A program made the translations under genes and the position numbers. Positions 1 through 7,563 of a DNA stretch of 12,610 nt are shown piece after piece (position 1 is the first letter of the stretch; each line of letters starts with the position of its first letter). The notes under the pieces are model-generated. The model was not told where the DNA came from. It made no database searches and worked only from the letters and a program-made list of their open reading frames with translations. The DNA is from an uncultured Ruminococcus sp. (GTDB lineage: Bacteria; Bacillota; Clostridia; Oscillospirales; Acutalibacteraceae): assembly GCA_902773045.1 (NCBI GenBank), contig CACYDE010000246.1, positions 1-12,610 of the forward strand. Direction: 5' to 3'.

Positions 1-226
1 ACTAACGTATTTCAAGAAAATTTAACGCAGTTCAGGGCAAATTAGACAAGCAGAAATGAAAAGTTATTTATAAACAGTTCCTAAGCTCGGATTCGACAGC
101 AAAAACTATTCTTTACATTGACAACCCACGATAGAATCTATATTCATTGTAATTTTGAGTATAGGAAGCTTGAGTTATTACTCTTACGGTGCCGCCATAA
201 CCCCAAATCCTCTTACACAGCCATTC
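1..226. other. Intergenic stretch without a supported gene
   Basis: I see no open frame with a ribosome binding site, no tRNA-like cloverleaf and no recognisable mobile-element gene here. It lies downstream of the terminator-like hairpin that closes the ftsK operon, and it runs off the window edge. Its composition (short AT-rich runs mixed with phrases such as GGAACTGTTT and GAAATACG on the minus strand) gives me the impression of a dispersed intergenic repeat like those in Ruminococcus-type genomes. That is an impression only, because no second copy occurs in this window. Confidence 0.4.
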
Positions 227-264
227 AAAATTGAGGCTGTACAAATCATGCCAGCCTCAATTTT
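227..264 (-). terminator. Hairpin terminator of the uppP-ftsK-DUF3006 operon
   Basis: A perfect 13-bp inverted repeat (227-239 paired with 252-264, loop of 12 bases) lies five bases past the stop codon of the DUF3006 gene. On the minus strand the descending arm ends in four T residues, so the U-tract is short. The mirrored arrangement also ends in T-rich sequence on the plus strand, so the element could work in both directions. Its position after the last gene and its perfect stem support an intrinsic terminator. An alternative shorter hairpin uses CAGCC at 218-222 with GGCTG at 235-239. Confidence 0.65.
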
Positions 265-269
265 ATAAA

Positions 270-446
270 TTACTTTTTTATTGGTTTATCGCTTACGGAA
301 ATTTCTCCGTTGTCGTCAATGATAATAAAACTGCCCTTTTTAACTTCGGACGGAATTTCGCTTTTTTCGATCGCAAAAAACTTTTTTTCCTTATCCATGC
401 AAATAACAAAAGTTCCGTCTATTCTGTCAACCTTTAAAGTTCTCAA
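270..446 (-). CDS. DUF3006 domain protein, 58 aa, TTG start
   Basis: This small acidic/basic protein of 58 residues begins RTLKVDRIDGTF after the initiator and has the usual DUF3006 layout: an N-terminal VDRIDG segment, a short strand, then the phrase IPSEVKKGS and a final strand before a lysine-rich tail. The start is TTG at 446, set by a strong AAGGAGAG ribosome binding site at 453-460 with a 6-base spacer; there is no upstream ATG in frame. It follows the metallo-beta-lactamase-fold gene by 27 bases and is last in the operon. DUF3006 proteins are commonly encoded beside, or fused to, ComEC-like MBL hydrolases; their biochemical role is unknown. No signal peptide or membrane segment is visible, so it is probably cytoplasmic. 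Family assignment is by pattern recognition, and the function is open. Confidence 0.82.
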   Translation of the reverse strand: MRTLKVDRIDGTFVICMDKEKKFFAIEKSEIPSEVKKGSFIIIDDNGEISVSDKPIKK

Positions 447-473
447 TGTTATCTCTCCTTATTGTAATGAAAT

Positions 474-1424
474 TCATCTATCGGTAAAAACGCTTACTCC
501 GTTTCTGTCATCGTAGACGACAAGAATATTCCCCGATCGGTCGGTCCTCAAAATTTCACAGCCGCAATCGAGAATCCGCTTCAAAGCTTTATCGCTTGGA
601 AGAGTATCATTTTCGGAAACAGACAGCAGCGCATATCCGGGTTTAACGGCATTCAAAAATTCTTCCGATGAGGAACCTGCGCTTCCGTGATGACCGACAA
701 GAAGAACGTCTGCAGAAATATCTTTTCCGCTTCTCACGATATCGCTTTCCGCTTTCTGACCTGCGTCTCCCATCAGCAAAGCCGAAAAATTCCCATAGCT
801 TAATTTGACTGCGACAGAATTCTCGTTTGAGGAATTATAGACTTTCGACGGTGAGATCACCTCAACGGAAAGTTCACCAAGTTCTATCATATCGTCTGCA
901 TGAGCGTATTCAACTTCAATACCGCGTTCACCAAGCACGGAAAGAAGTTCCCCATAATACTCCGTGATTTCGTAATCTCCGTTTTCACATGTCAGGAATC
1001 TGTCGATTCGGACATTCTCCGCTACTTCCGACATACTGCCGATATGATCTTTATCCGGGTGAGTAAGTATTACAAGGTCGAGTTTTTCAACACCTAAACA
1101 ATCCAATGCTTCAAGGATATCAAACTGAACAAGTTCCCGTCCGCAGTCTGCAAGGATATTTTTCCCTTCGCAGCTGACCAAAACACAATTACCGTTTCCG
1201 ACATTAAAAGTCATCATTGAAAAAGGATATCGACCGCTCTTTGTATACAGCGATTCGAGATCACTCTTAGAATTCAAAGTCAGCAACAGAACCGCAGACG
1301 TAATAATCAGAACGATAATTTTCAAAATGAACGACTGTGAAGCCTTCTCTCTCTTTTTTCTGTTCATGTAATCAGAATAATTAAAAAGAGAATCGAATCC
1401 GTCAAAGTCACGCTGCTTACTCAT
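474..1424 (-). CDS. Membrane-anchored ComEC-like MBL-fold hydrolase
   Basis: This is a 316-residue protein. A basic cytoplasmic N-terminus (about 1-30) is followed by one hydrophobic segment (about 32-50) and then a metallo-beta-lactamase fold that should lie outside the membrane. Metal-binding motifs are visible: THPDKDHIG at 121-129 (H122, D124, D126, H127), MGDAG with D220, and GHHGS at 244-248. This pattern matches the C-terminal hydrolase domain of the DNA-uptake protein ComEC, but the ComEC channel domain is absent, so a role in transformation cannot be assumed. Related stand-alone proteins are thought to be phosphodiesterases or nucleases; the substrate here is unknown. The ATG at 1424 has a GGGTGA site in front and lies 16 bases after the ftsK stop codon, so the two are probably co-transcribed. 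The DUF3006 gene follows directly. Confidence 0.85.
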   Translation of the reverse strand: MSKQRDFDGFDSLFNYSDYMNRKKREKASQSFILKIIVLIITSAVLLLTLNSKSDLESLYTKSGRYPFSMMTFNVGNGNCVLVSCEGKNILADCGRELVQFDILEALDCLGVEKLDLVILTHPDKDHIGSMSEVAENVRIDRFLTCENGDYEITEYYGELLSVLGERGIEVEYAHADDMIELGELSVEVISPSKVYNSSNENSVAVKLSYGNFSALLMGDAGQKAESDIVRSGKDISADVLLVGHHGSAGSSSEEFLNAVKPGYALLSVSENDTLPSDKALKRILDCGCEILRTDRSGNILVVYDDRNGVSVFTDR

Positions 1425-1440
1425 ATCGCGTCACCCATCG

Positions 1441-4320
1441 CTATTCCGCCGAACCCGTAACTTTTCTTTCTATCCACTGCTGTTCGGTCAGCAGAACTTT
1501 TCTTGACTTACTGCCTTCGTGAGGTCCTACGATACCCATTTGCTCCATAGTGTCGATAAGACGTCCCGCTCTTGCATATCCCAGTCTGAGGCGTCGCTGA
1601 AGAAGTGAAGTTGACGCCTGACCTGCTTCAACAACAACTCTGATCGCTTCGTCAAGCATAGGGTCGGAGTCATCAACATCATCGCTGTCGGAGCTGTCCT
1701 TGCCGCCCTTTGTTCCGAGATCTTCGCTGATCTGTTCGATTTGTTCGGTGATCTTATGATCGTATTCCGAAGTGTTGTGACCTTTAATAAAATCGGTTAC
1801 GGCTTCGATGTCGTCGTCCGAGGAATATCCGCCCTGAACTCGGATAGGCTTGGGCGCACCTACCGGACTGTAGAGCATATCGCCTCGTCCTATCAGCTTT
1901 TCTCCGCCGCCCGTATCGAGAATAGTTTTTGAATCTATGTAAGACGCAACCTTGAGCGAAATACGGCTGGGGATATTGGCTTTGATAACGCCGGTAATAA
2001 CATTGACCGACGGTCTTTGAGTCGCGATAACAAGATGCATTCCGGCAGCTCGCGCTTTCTGAGCCAAACGGCAGATCGAATCTTCGACCTCGCCCGGAGC
2101 GACCATCATAAGATCCGCAAGCTCGTCGATAGCGATAACGATCTTTGGCATCTTCTTTTTTGCCTTTGGAGGAACGAACTCTCCGTCGATCACCTCTCCT
2201 CCGAGATTCTCGTCGTCTTCAAGCTCTTCCTCGGTCATGCTTTCGAGATTTCTTTCCACCATTTTGTTAAAGCTGTCAATATCCTTGACATTGTACAAAG
2301 AAAACTCCTTGTATCTCTCCTCCATCTCGTTGACCGCCCAGTTGAGCGCACCGGCTGCTTTTTTTACATCGGAAACAACGGGAACAAGAAGATGCGGTAT
2401 CCCCTTGTACTTGGAGAATTCAACCAATTTAGGGTCAATGAGTATCATCTTCACTTCGTCCGGAGAAGCTCTGAAAAGTATGCTCATAAGGATCGAGTTA
2501 ACACAAACCGATTTACCGGAACCGGTCGTTCCTGCGATCAGCAGGTGAGGCATTTTCGCAAGGTCTGTAGTTATGATCTTTCCTGCTACGTCTTTTCCGA
2601 GAACACATTCCAGCTTTTTGGTTTTCATATTTTTCTGGAATTCTTTTGATTCGAGAAGTTCACGAATCGTTACCGAGGTTATGTGTCGGTTCGGGATCTC
2701 TATTCCGATGGCAGGTTTTCCGGGGATAGGCGCTTCCATTCGAACGCCGTCCGCCGCAAGGTTAAGGGCGATATCATCCGAAAGACCCGTGATCTTTGAG
2801 ATCTTAACTCCGGGAGCAGGCTGGATCTCATATCGTGTTATCGAGGGACCTCTGCAATAACCCACGATTTTCACATGAACAGAAAAACTTTCGAGCGTTT
2901 CGATAAGTTTTTTTGCATTTTCTTTAAGCTCGGCTTCCGAGTTTGTATTCTCCTTTTTCCCCTCCGAAAGAAGCTCCACCGGAGGACAAAGATAAGAGTT
3001 TTTGTTTCTGACCTTTTTCCTTTCGGGTTCATCTATTGAAACCGTCTGCGGATCGAACTGTTTCTGATCGGGGACAGACTTTTTCGGAGTGACCTTACTT
3101 TCGGAAATTTCCTTAGCAGCCTTTGACGCGTCGGCAGAGTAATCACTCTGCATGGTATCCATGAAATCTCCGCCGAAAATATCTTCGAAAAGCTCCTCAT
3201 CACTGATATTTTCGGGAACCTCGCTTTCTGTTTTAACGAGGTTTATCTGCGAGGCGCTTTTAGCTGATTTATTTTCCGAGGAACGCTTTTTTTCCTTCCT
3301 CGGTTCGATCGTTCCGTCGATATCGATATCTATGCTGTAATCATCGTCCGGGGAGGAACTCGGTGAAGCGGCGGAAAGATCCGTGACATCTTCGATTTGG
3401 ATATCCGGAGCGATATTGTTATTGTTTTCGTTTTCAAATTCTTCCGTTCCGTAAAAATCATCGTCATCTACGGTTGAGCCGGAAGTAAAGACAGGCGACT
3501 GAGGAAGCGCATAACGATCTTCTTCACCGGTCGCGGCACTGTGGCTTCCCTCCGAAACATTTTCAAAAAAGTCTCCGTCATCGTCATTACCCGATATATC
3601 GTACTCGTCAAAATCATCGTCAAAAAACGAATCGTCCGCGATCCTTATGGGGTGTTTCTGAGCCTGTCGTTTTTTCAGATTCTTAATATATCCCGAAACT
3701 GCTCCCGACAGTCTGTGAAACAGATTTGAGTACAGTTCTTTAATATTGATATTAAGAGCAAATATCAGCAGTACGATAAGGATAAGTATTATCAGAATTT
3801 TCGCCGGGATAACCCCGAAAAGCTTGACAAAAGGAACACCGAAAAGAAATCCCAGCGCACCTCCGCCTCTGTATTCTATTCCCTCGTCGAAGGTTGTTTT
3901 TATCTGAAAATCTCCGCCAAAAGAAAAAATATATATACACGCATTGAGCGCAACGACAAATCCGGAAGCAAAACACGTTCTGAACCAAAGCTTCGGGATC
4001 TTGTTTTCGATCATGGTAGCAAAAGCAAGAAAAAGAAGAAGCAAAGGCCAGTACAGCGAAAGCATGCTGAATGTTCCTCTGACAGCATTATGAAGCCAAA
4101 GCCAGACCATGTCGCCCTTTATGAAAATAATAGATATCAGAAGAACCGCCGAAACAAACATGATAAGCGATCGGCTCTGTTTGACTGCAAGCTCGTCCTT
4201 GGGCTGATCTTTCTTCGGTTTTTCCGATGATTTTTCCGACTTCTCTTCCTGCCGGTTTTTAGGTTTAGGTTTCAGATCGGCTTTTTTTATCCCTATTTTC
4301 TTTTTCTTTTCTTCAGCCAT
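1441..4320 (-). CDS. ftsK: DNA translocase FtsK/SpoIIIE family
   Basis: The protein is 959 residues from the preferred start. It pumps double-stranded DNA at the division septum using ATP and clears or sorts chromosomes during division or sporulation. Layout: a lysine-rich N-terminus (1-50), about four membrane segments (about 52-190), a long acidic Asp/Ser-rich linker (about 225-445), the alpha/beta motor with Walker A GTTGSGKS at 597-604 and Walker B IVIAIDELAD at 727-736, and a C-terminal winged-helix gamma domain (about 887-945) that reads polar DNA signals. An acidic insert (about 692-722) precedes Walker B. The frame stays open for 38 codons upstream to 4434, but only the ATG at 4320 has a ribosome binding site (GAGGTG, 6-base spacer), and its MAEEKKKK start fits the family. 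FtsK and SpoIIIE cannot be told apart from this sequence. Confidence 0.95.
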   Translation of the reverse strand: MAEEKKKKIGIKKADLKPKPKNRQEEKSEKSSEKPKKDQPKDELAVKQSRSLIMFVSAVLLISIIFIKGDMVWLWLHNAVRGTFSMLSLYWPLLLLFLAFATMIENKIPKLWFRTCFASGFVVALNACIYIFSFGGDFQIKTTFDEGIEYRGGGALGFLFGVPFVKLFGVIPAKILIILILIVLLIFALNINIKELYSNLFHRLSGAVSGYIKNLKKRQAQKHPIRIADDSFFDDDFDEYDISGNDDDGDFFENVSEGSHSAATGEEDRYALPQSPVFTSGSTVDDDDFYGTEEFENENNNNIAPDIQIEDVTDLSAASPSSSPDDDYSIDIDIDGTIEPRKEKKRSSENKSAKSASQINLVKTESEVPENISDEELFEDIFGGDFMDTMQSDYSADASKAAKEISESKVTPKKSVPDQKQFDPQTVSIDEPERKKVRNKNSYLCPPVELLSEGKKENTNSEAELKENAKKLIETLESFSVHVKIVGYCRGPSITRYEIQPAPGVKISKITGLSDDIALNLAADGVRMEAPIPGKPAIGIEIPNRHITSVTIRELLESKEFQKNMKTKKLECVLGKDVAGKIITTDLAKMPHLLIAGTTGSGKSVCVNSILMSILFRASPDEVKMILIDPKLVEFSKYKGIPHLLVPVVSDVKKAAGALNWAVNEMEERYKEFSLYNVKDIDSFNKMVERNLESMTEEELEDDENLGGEVIDGEFVPPKAKKKMPKIVIAIDELADLMMVAPGEVEDSICRLAQKARAAGMHLVIATQRPSVNVITGVIKANIPSRISLKVASYIDSKTILDTGGGEKLIGRGDMLYSPVGAPKPIRVQGGYSSDDDIEAVTDFIKGHNTSEYDHKITEQIEQISEDLGTKGGKDSSDSDDVDDSDPMLDEAIRVVVEAGQASTSLLQRRLRLGYARAGRLIDTMEQMGIVGPHEGSKSRKVLLTEQQWIERKVTGSAE

Positions 4321-4444
4321 TTTTTTCACCTCATCATTGCAAAAGTGACCGGCGCAATGTTTTATCTGTAAAGCAAATCGGAGAATACGCGGTGAATTAA
4401 AATATCCCATCGGATCCGGCATATTCCCCGACATTTCATTATTA
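4321..4444 (-). other. Spacer between DUF975/PF06541 gene and ftsK
   Basis: This 124-base gap is the longest inside the operon. It is open in the ftsK frame, so an automated annotation could extend ftsK into it, but the upstream ATG at 4434 has no ribosome binding site. I see no terminator and no convincing -35/-10 pair, so read-through from the upstream gene is likely. Confidence 0.5.
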
Positions 4445-6019
4445 TTAAAGTATTCCGCTTGTGTTTGCGCCGTAACCGTCGGTCACTCCGTCTCCTGCGT
4501 TGGGACTGACGAATGAATATCCCATATCCAAAAGGAATATTATCGAAAGAACAATACACAAAATCTTTTTAAATTTGGGATTTATCTTAGAATACAGGCT
4601 GTCGAGGACAGGGGCAAAAATATAAGTGAACGACACTCCCGCCAGCCCGAAAACAAGAAGTCCTTCCAGACATATCCTGCCGTGGAGATTCAAGAAATAT
4701 CCCGAGTAGTCCCACCATTTTTTATCAAAAAATTTCTCCAGCGCCCAGCCTGTTGTATATTCCAGTGTTCCGCAAACTATCACCGTACTCAGAAACATTT
4801 TCTGAGGATTCTCTCTGAAAGGCTTCAGAAGCTTCAGAATCACGTATCCCCCTACTCCGTAGATCGGAAGCCACGGACCGTGCATCATTCCTCTGTTGAT
4901 GTAATGACCTTCATTAACCATGAAAAGAATAACTTCCCAGAACCAGCCTACAAATGAAAACGTAAAGAAAAACATAACGAATGTAATTCCGCTGTAATCT
5001 CTTTTATAATCAACATTGATCCATCTTTCAAGCTCAATAAACTCAACCTTGTAGGATTTTTCGGGGTACGCGCTGTCGATAAAAATCGGAAGCGCAAGAG
5101 CCGTATCATTCAGAAGAATCGGATTTTCCTCCGCTGTTTTTTCACGCAGCCTGATGTAAAGCTCGGCATTGATACATTCCTGAAAAGGGTTCACAAAAAA
5201 CATTCCCACGATGCCGATCGTCAAAGTCGAAAGAACGACCCAGCCAAGCATGCTGCAGTCAAGCATGAAGGCATGCCATTTATGCCCCTTCATCATTTTT
5301 TTTGAAAGAGAAAAAGCGTCGCTTCTTTTTATAGTGGGATTCTCGGCGAGAATATACGGTATCATAAGATACTCATAATGTTTTATAGCTCCGCCTATTA
5401 TCGTAAACCACAGAACGTTTGTGATCAAATTTTTAAGGAACATTATTCGGGCAACATTTTTTATCTCTCCCGTTTTAAAAACAAAAAATATTTTTTCGAC
5501 CCCGGTTTCTCCGTATCGCCTCTGTTCAAGGAAATACCTGTTCTGACCCACACGAAGAGGATTAACAAACAATACAGTGAAAACAAGGAAAAATATCGAA
5601 ACAAGGAAAACTATGATAGATTCCTGTATTTTCCCCTGAAAAAGTATCTTGTTCGCGCCGCTGAAAAAGCCGTTCAGAACGGAGCCTGTATCGGCGATCT
5701 CATTGACAAAAACAGAAAGATAACCCTTCGTGTATCGTGCCTTGACGGTGTCCTGGATATCCACGTCCAATATATTGCGTTCCGTTAAAATGCTGTCTAT
5801 TGTATCGAAAGCCGTGCTGCTGGTCAGTCCCACTCTTTCGGAAACGACGCTGCTGGTCGAACGGAAATCTATCAGCTCACTCCCTCCTCCGTAGGAAGAC
5901 GCATAGCTGTAACCTCCGTGAAACAACATTCCAACAAGGAAAACTATCAGGACATTAACGAACCAATGACGTTTCAAAGCCTTTACGGCGTCGGACTTCA
6001 CTTCTTTTATCGTCCACAT
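4445..6019 (-). CDS. Fusion membrane protein: DUF975-like plus PF06541
   Basis: This 524-residue integral membrane protein has two recognisable parts. Residues 1 to about 295 look like the DUF975 family: a basic amphipathic start (WTIKEVKSDAVKALK), a first membrane helix (about 20-37), an extended extracytoplasmic loop (about 40-130), then several helices with the family-like phrase FVNPLRVGQNRYF (152-164) and FVNPFQ (275-280). Residues about 343 to 500 resemble PF06541, labelled putative ABC-transporter type IV, with GWFWE (358-362), GMMHGPWLPIYG (377-388), E420, WDYS (436-439) and GRICLEG (447-453). The molecular function of both families is unknown and no ATPase partner is adjacent. The ATG at 6019 is preferred because GGGGTG precedes it by 7 bases; a TTG at 6034 is also in frame. 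The start lies 21 bases after the uppP stop, indicating co-transcription. Confidence 0.8.
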   Translation of the reverse strand: MWTIKEVKSDAVKALKRHWFVNVLIVFLVGMLFHGGYSYASSYGGGSELIDFRSTSSVVSERVGLTSSTAFDTIDSILTERNILDVDIQDTVKARYTKGYLSVFVNEIADTGSVLNGFFSGANKILFQGKIQESIIVFLVSIFFLVFTVLFVNPLRVGQNRYFLEQRRYGETGVEKIFFVFKTGEIKNVARIMFLKNLITNVLWFTIIGGAIKHYEYLMIPYILAENPTIKRSDAFSLSKKMMKGHKWHAFMLDCSMLGWVVLSTLTIGIVGMFFVNPFQECINAELYIRLREKTAEENPILLNDTALALPIFIDSAYPEKSYKVEFIELERWINVDYKRDYSGITFVMFFFTFSFVGWFWEVILFMVNEGHYINRGMMHGPWLPIYGVGGYVILKLLKPFRENPQKMFLSTVIVCGTLEYTTGWALEKFFDKKWWDYSGYFLNLHGRICLEGLLVFGLAGVSFTYIFAPVLDSLYSKINPKFKKILCIVLSIIFLLDMGYSFVSPNAGDGVTDGYGANTSGIL

Positions 6020-6040
6020 TACAACACACCCCAACCGCTA

Positions 6041-7006
6041 TCAGCCGAATGTGAGCGGAGCGCCGCTGAAAAGATTCGTTCCGGAAGACAGTTCTATGAC
6101 CCCGATAATGATAACAGCTATTCCGACAACGGCAGTATAAGCCACAAAAACGCTTGTTCTGTCTTTTGCAAGCATCCATTTAAAAAGCTTGATCGCAAAA
6201 AAACCTACGATCATGGCTGCGATCATTCCTGCGACCATCGCAGGAATTCCCACCTGTAGAGTGTCCTGCGTTCCCTGAGCTTCAAAAGCATCTTTTCCTT
6301 CAAGCAAAGCCGCCGCAAGGATCGACGGGATCCCGAGAACGAATGTGTAGTCAAGAGCGACCTGCTTATTGACTCCGCGAAGTTCACCCATAGCAAGAGT
6401 AGAACCTGAACGTGAAAGACCGGGAAAAATTGCAGCGAGACACTGAGTGACGCCGATACAAACCGCGTCGATCGTTTTTAATCTGCGGCGTCCCTGATTT
6501 TTAAGACTGCCCGAGTGAGCGGATCTTTCGGAAGCATTTTCCATAGCCTTGATCCCGACCCACAAGAGAATACTCGTTGCAAGAAGAGCAAATCCTGTTA
6601 TAATGAAATATCCGGTATTGCCCTGCCATATCTCCGCGATATCTTTTCCGTTGATCCCCTTCGCGCCGGGGATCGGAACAAAAAGCAGAAACAGCGGCAG
6701 CAGTCCTATCACAAGCATAACGAGAAGATTTTTGTCGCCGCTCATCTGACTCCATCTGAAATTTCCCGTAAATACATCTTTGACAAGACCCAAAAAAGCC
6801 TTGATAAGTCTGATAATGAGTTTATGATAAACAACACAAACAGCAAGGAGCGTTCCGACATGCAGCATTACGTTGAAAAAAAGATTCCCTTCCATGTCGA
6901 TCCCCATTATGTGCTGAAAAATAGTCAGATGACCGCTGCTGCTGACGGGAAGAAATTCAGTCAGTCCCTGAACTATTCCGAGTATAATAGCCTGTATGAT
7001 ATTCAT
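6041..7006 (-). CDS. uppP: Undecaprenyl-diphosphatase UppP/BacA
   Basis: This 321-residue polytopic membrane enzyme dephosphorylates undecaprenyl diphosphate, regenerating the lipid carrier for peptidoglycan and wall polymer synthesis; extra copies give bacitracin tolerance. Both signature motifs are present: the N-terminal QGLTEFLPVSSSGH (13-26), with Q13 and E17 of the E/Q-xxx-E motif and H26, and PGLSRSGST (195-203) with R199. About eight hydrophobic segments are visible. The protein is longer than the roughly 270 residues common in the family, mainly through a basic, serine-rich loop (about 153-178) between membrane segments and an extended loop near 81-130. The ATG at 7006 follows an AGGGGG site with about 8 bases of spacing. 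It is the first gene of the tightly spaced operon leading to ftsK, behind a long leader or intergenic region. Confidence 0.95.
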   Translation of the reverse strand: MNIIQAIILGIVQGLTEFLPVSSSGHLTIFQHIMGIDMEGNLFFNVMLHVGTLLAVCVVYHKLIIRLIKAFLGLVKDVFTGNFRWSQMSGDKNLLVMLVIGLLPLFLLFVPIPGAKGINGKDIAEIWQGNTGYFIITGFALLATSILLWVGIKAMENASERSAHSGSLKNQGRRRLKTIDAVCIGVTQCLAAIFPGLSRSGSTLAMGELRGVNKQVALDYTFVLGIPSILAAALLEGKDAFEAQGTQDTLQVGIPAMVAGMIAAMIVGFFAIKLFKWMLAKDRTSVFVAYTAVVGIAVIIIGVIELSSGTNLFSGAPLTFG

Positions 7007-7466
7007 TATGTATTCCCCCTATGTGAACTGTAGTACGGCGCACACATCATCGGCGCAATACGCTCGTTTATTACTGATGTATATGTACGTCAAACGGTAA
7101 AAAATTCACCGACCGATACCGGTTATCGTCTGAAAGCGGATGGATATCCAAAAGGAAGGATAGGAAAAATCCCGAAAGTCAGACCCTGCTGCACCCGAAA
7201 CTCAAAACATATTGCTCTCCGGGTGAATGCTTTATATGTTATCGTGCAAAGCGAAATCCGCATCCGAAGCTTAGTTGCAGCCGGTCGGAATTCAATTCTG
7301 AAGATTTACTGCCGGTCAGGCGATAATCAGTAAAAGTCTGTCAAACATTCGCTCATTTATCCGATGTTTGAAACAAAACAGAAAGCCAAAAAGTTACTTG
7401 GGAATCACTGATCGGGCGCTTGATCTAAGATCCTGTTTAGTATCTCTCACAAGCATTTTTTCGGCA

Positions 7467-7538
7467 AATTTTGCTGATCTCTGCATCAAAAATACTTGCA
7501 AATTTTCCTGCGGCTTTTTTCTTGAGCTCAGCAAAATT
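7467..7538. repeat. Inverted repeat, 15-base arms
   Basis: Arms at 7467-7481 (AATTTTGCTGATCTC) and 7524-7538 (GAGCTCAGCAAAATT) are complementary at 14 of 15 positions and enclose 42 bases. The enclosed part contains a third GCAAATTTT phrase near 7498. The outer arm overlaps the -10 box of the promoter-like pair at 7536-7563, so any transcript from it would begin inside this structure. It is consistent with the end of a small dispersed element or with a stable RNA hairpin. Confidence 0.6.
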
Positions 7539-7563
7539 ATATTCGAAAATCTGCCCACGTCAA
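7536..7563 (-). promoter_or_regulatory. Promoter-like pair downstream of the TepA-like gene
   Basis: On the minus strand TTGACG (7558-7563) and TATAAT (7536-7541) are separated by 16 bases, close to the vegetative sigma consensus. It starts 15 bases after the stop codon of the TepA-like gene and points at uppP, which would give a leader of about 520 bases to the uppP-ftsK operon. It lies partly inside an inverted repeat, so it may belong to a repeat element rather than to the operon. Confidence 0.5.

Noticed and set aside
474..1424. Calling the MBL protein ComEC
   Set aside because: Only the hydrolase domain is present. The competence channel and its many membrane helices are absent.
2017..2649. 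Plus-strand open frame of 210 codons opposite ftsK
   Set aside because: It lies wholly inside the conserved FtsK motor region on the other strand, has no recognisable family and no ribosome binding site. It is a shadow of ftsK codon usage.
3160..3660. Asp/Ser-rich region suggesting a foreign or fused domain in FtsK
   Set aside because: Acidic low-complexity linkers between the membrane and motor domains are usual in FtsK. Flanking domains are in frame and codon use does not change.
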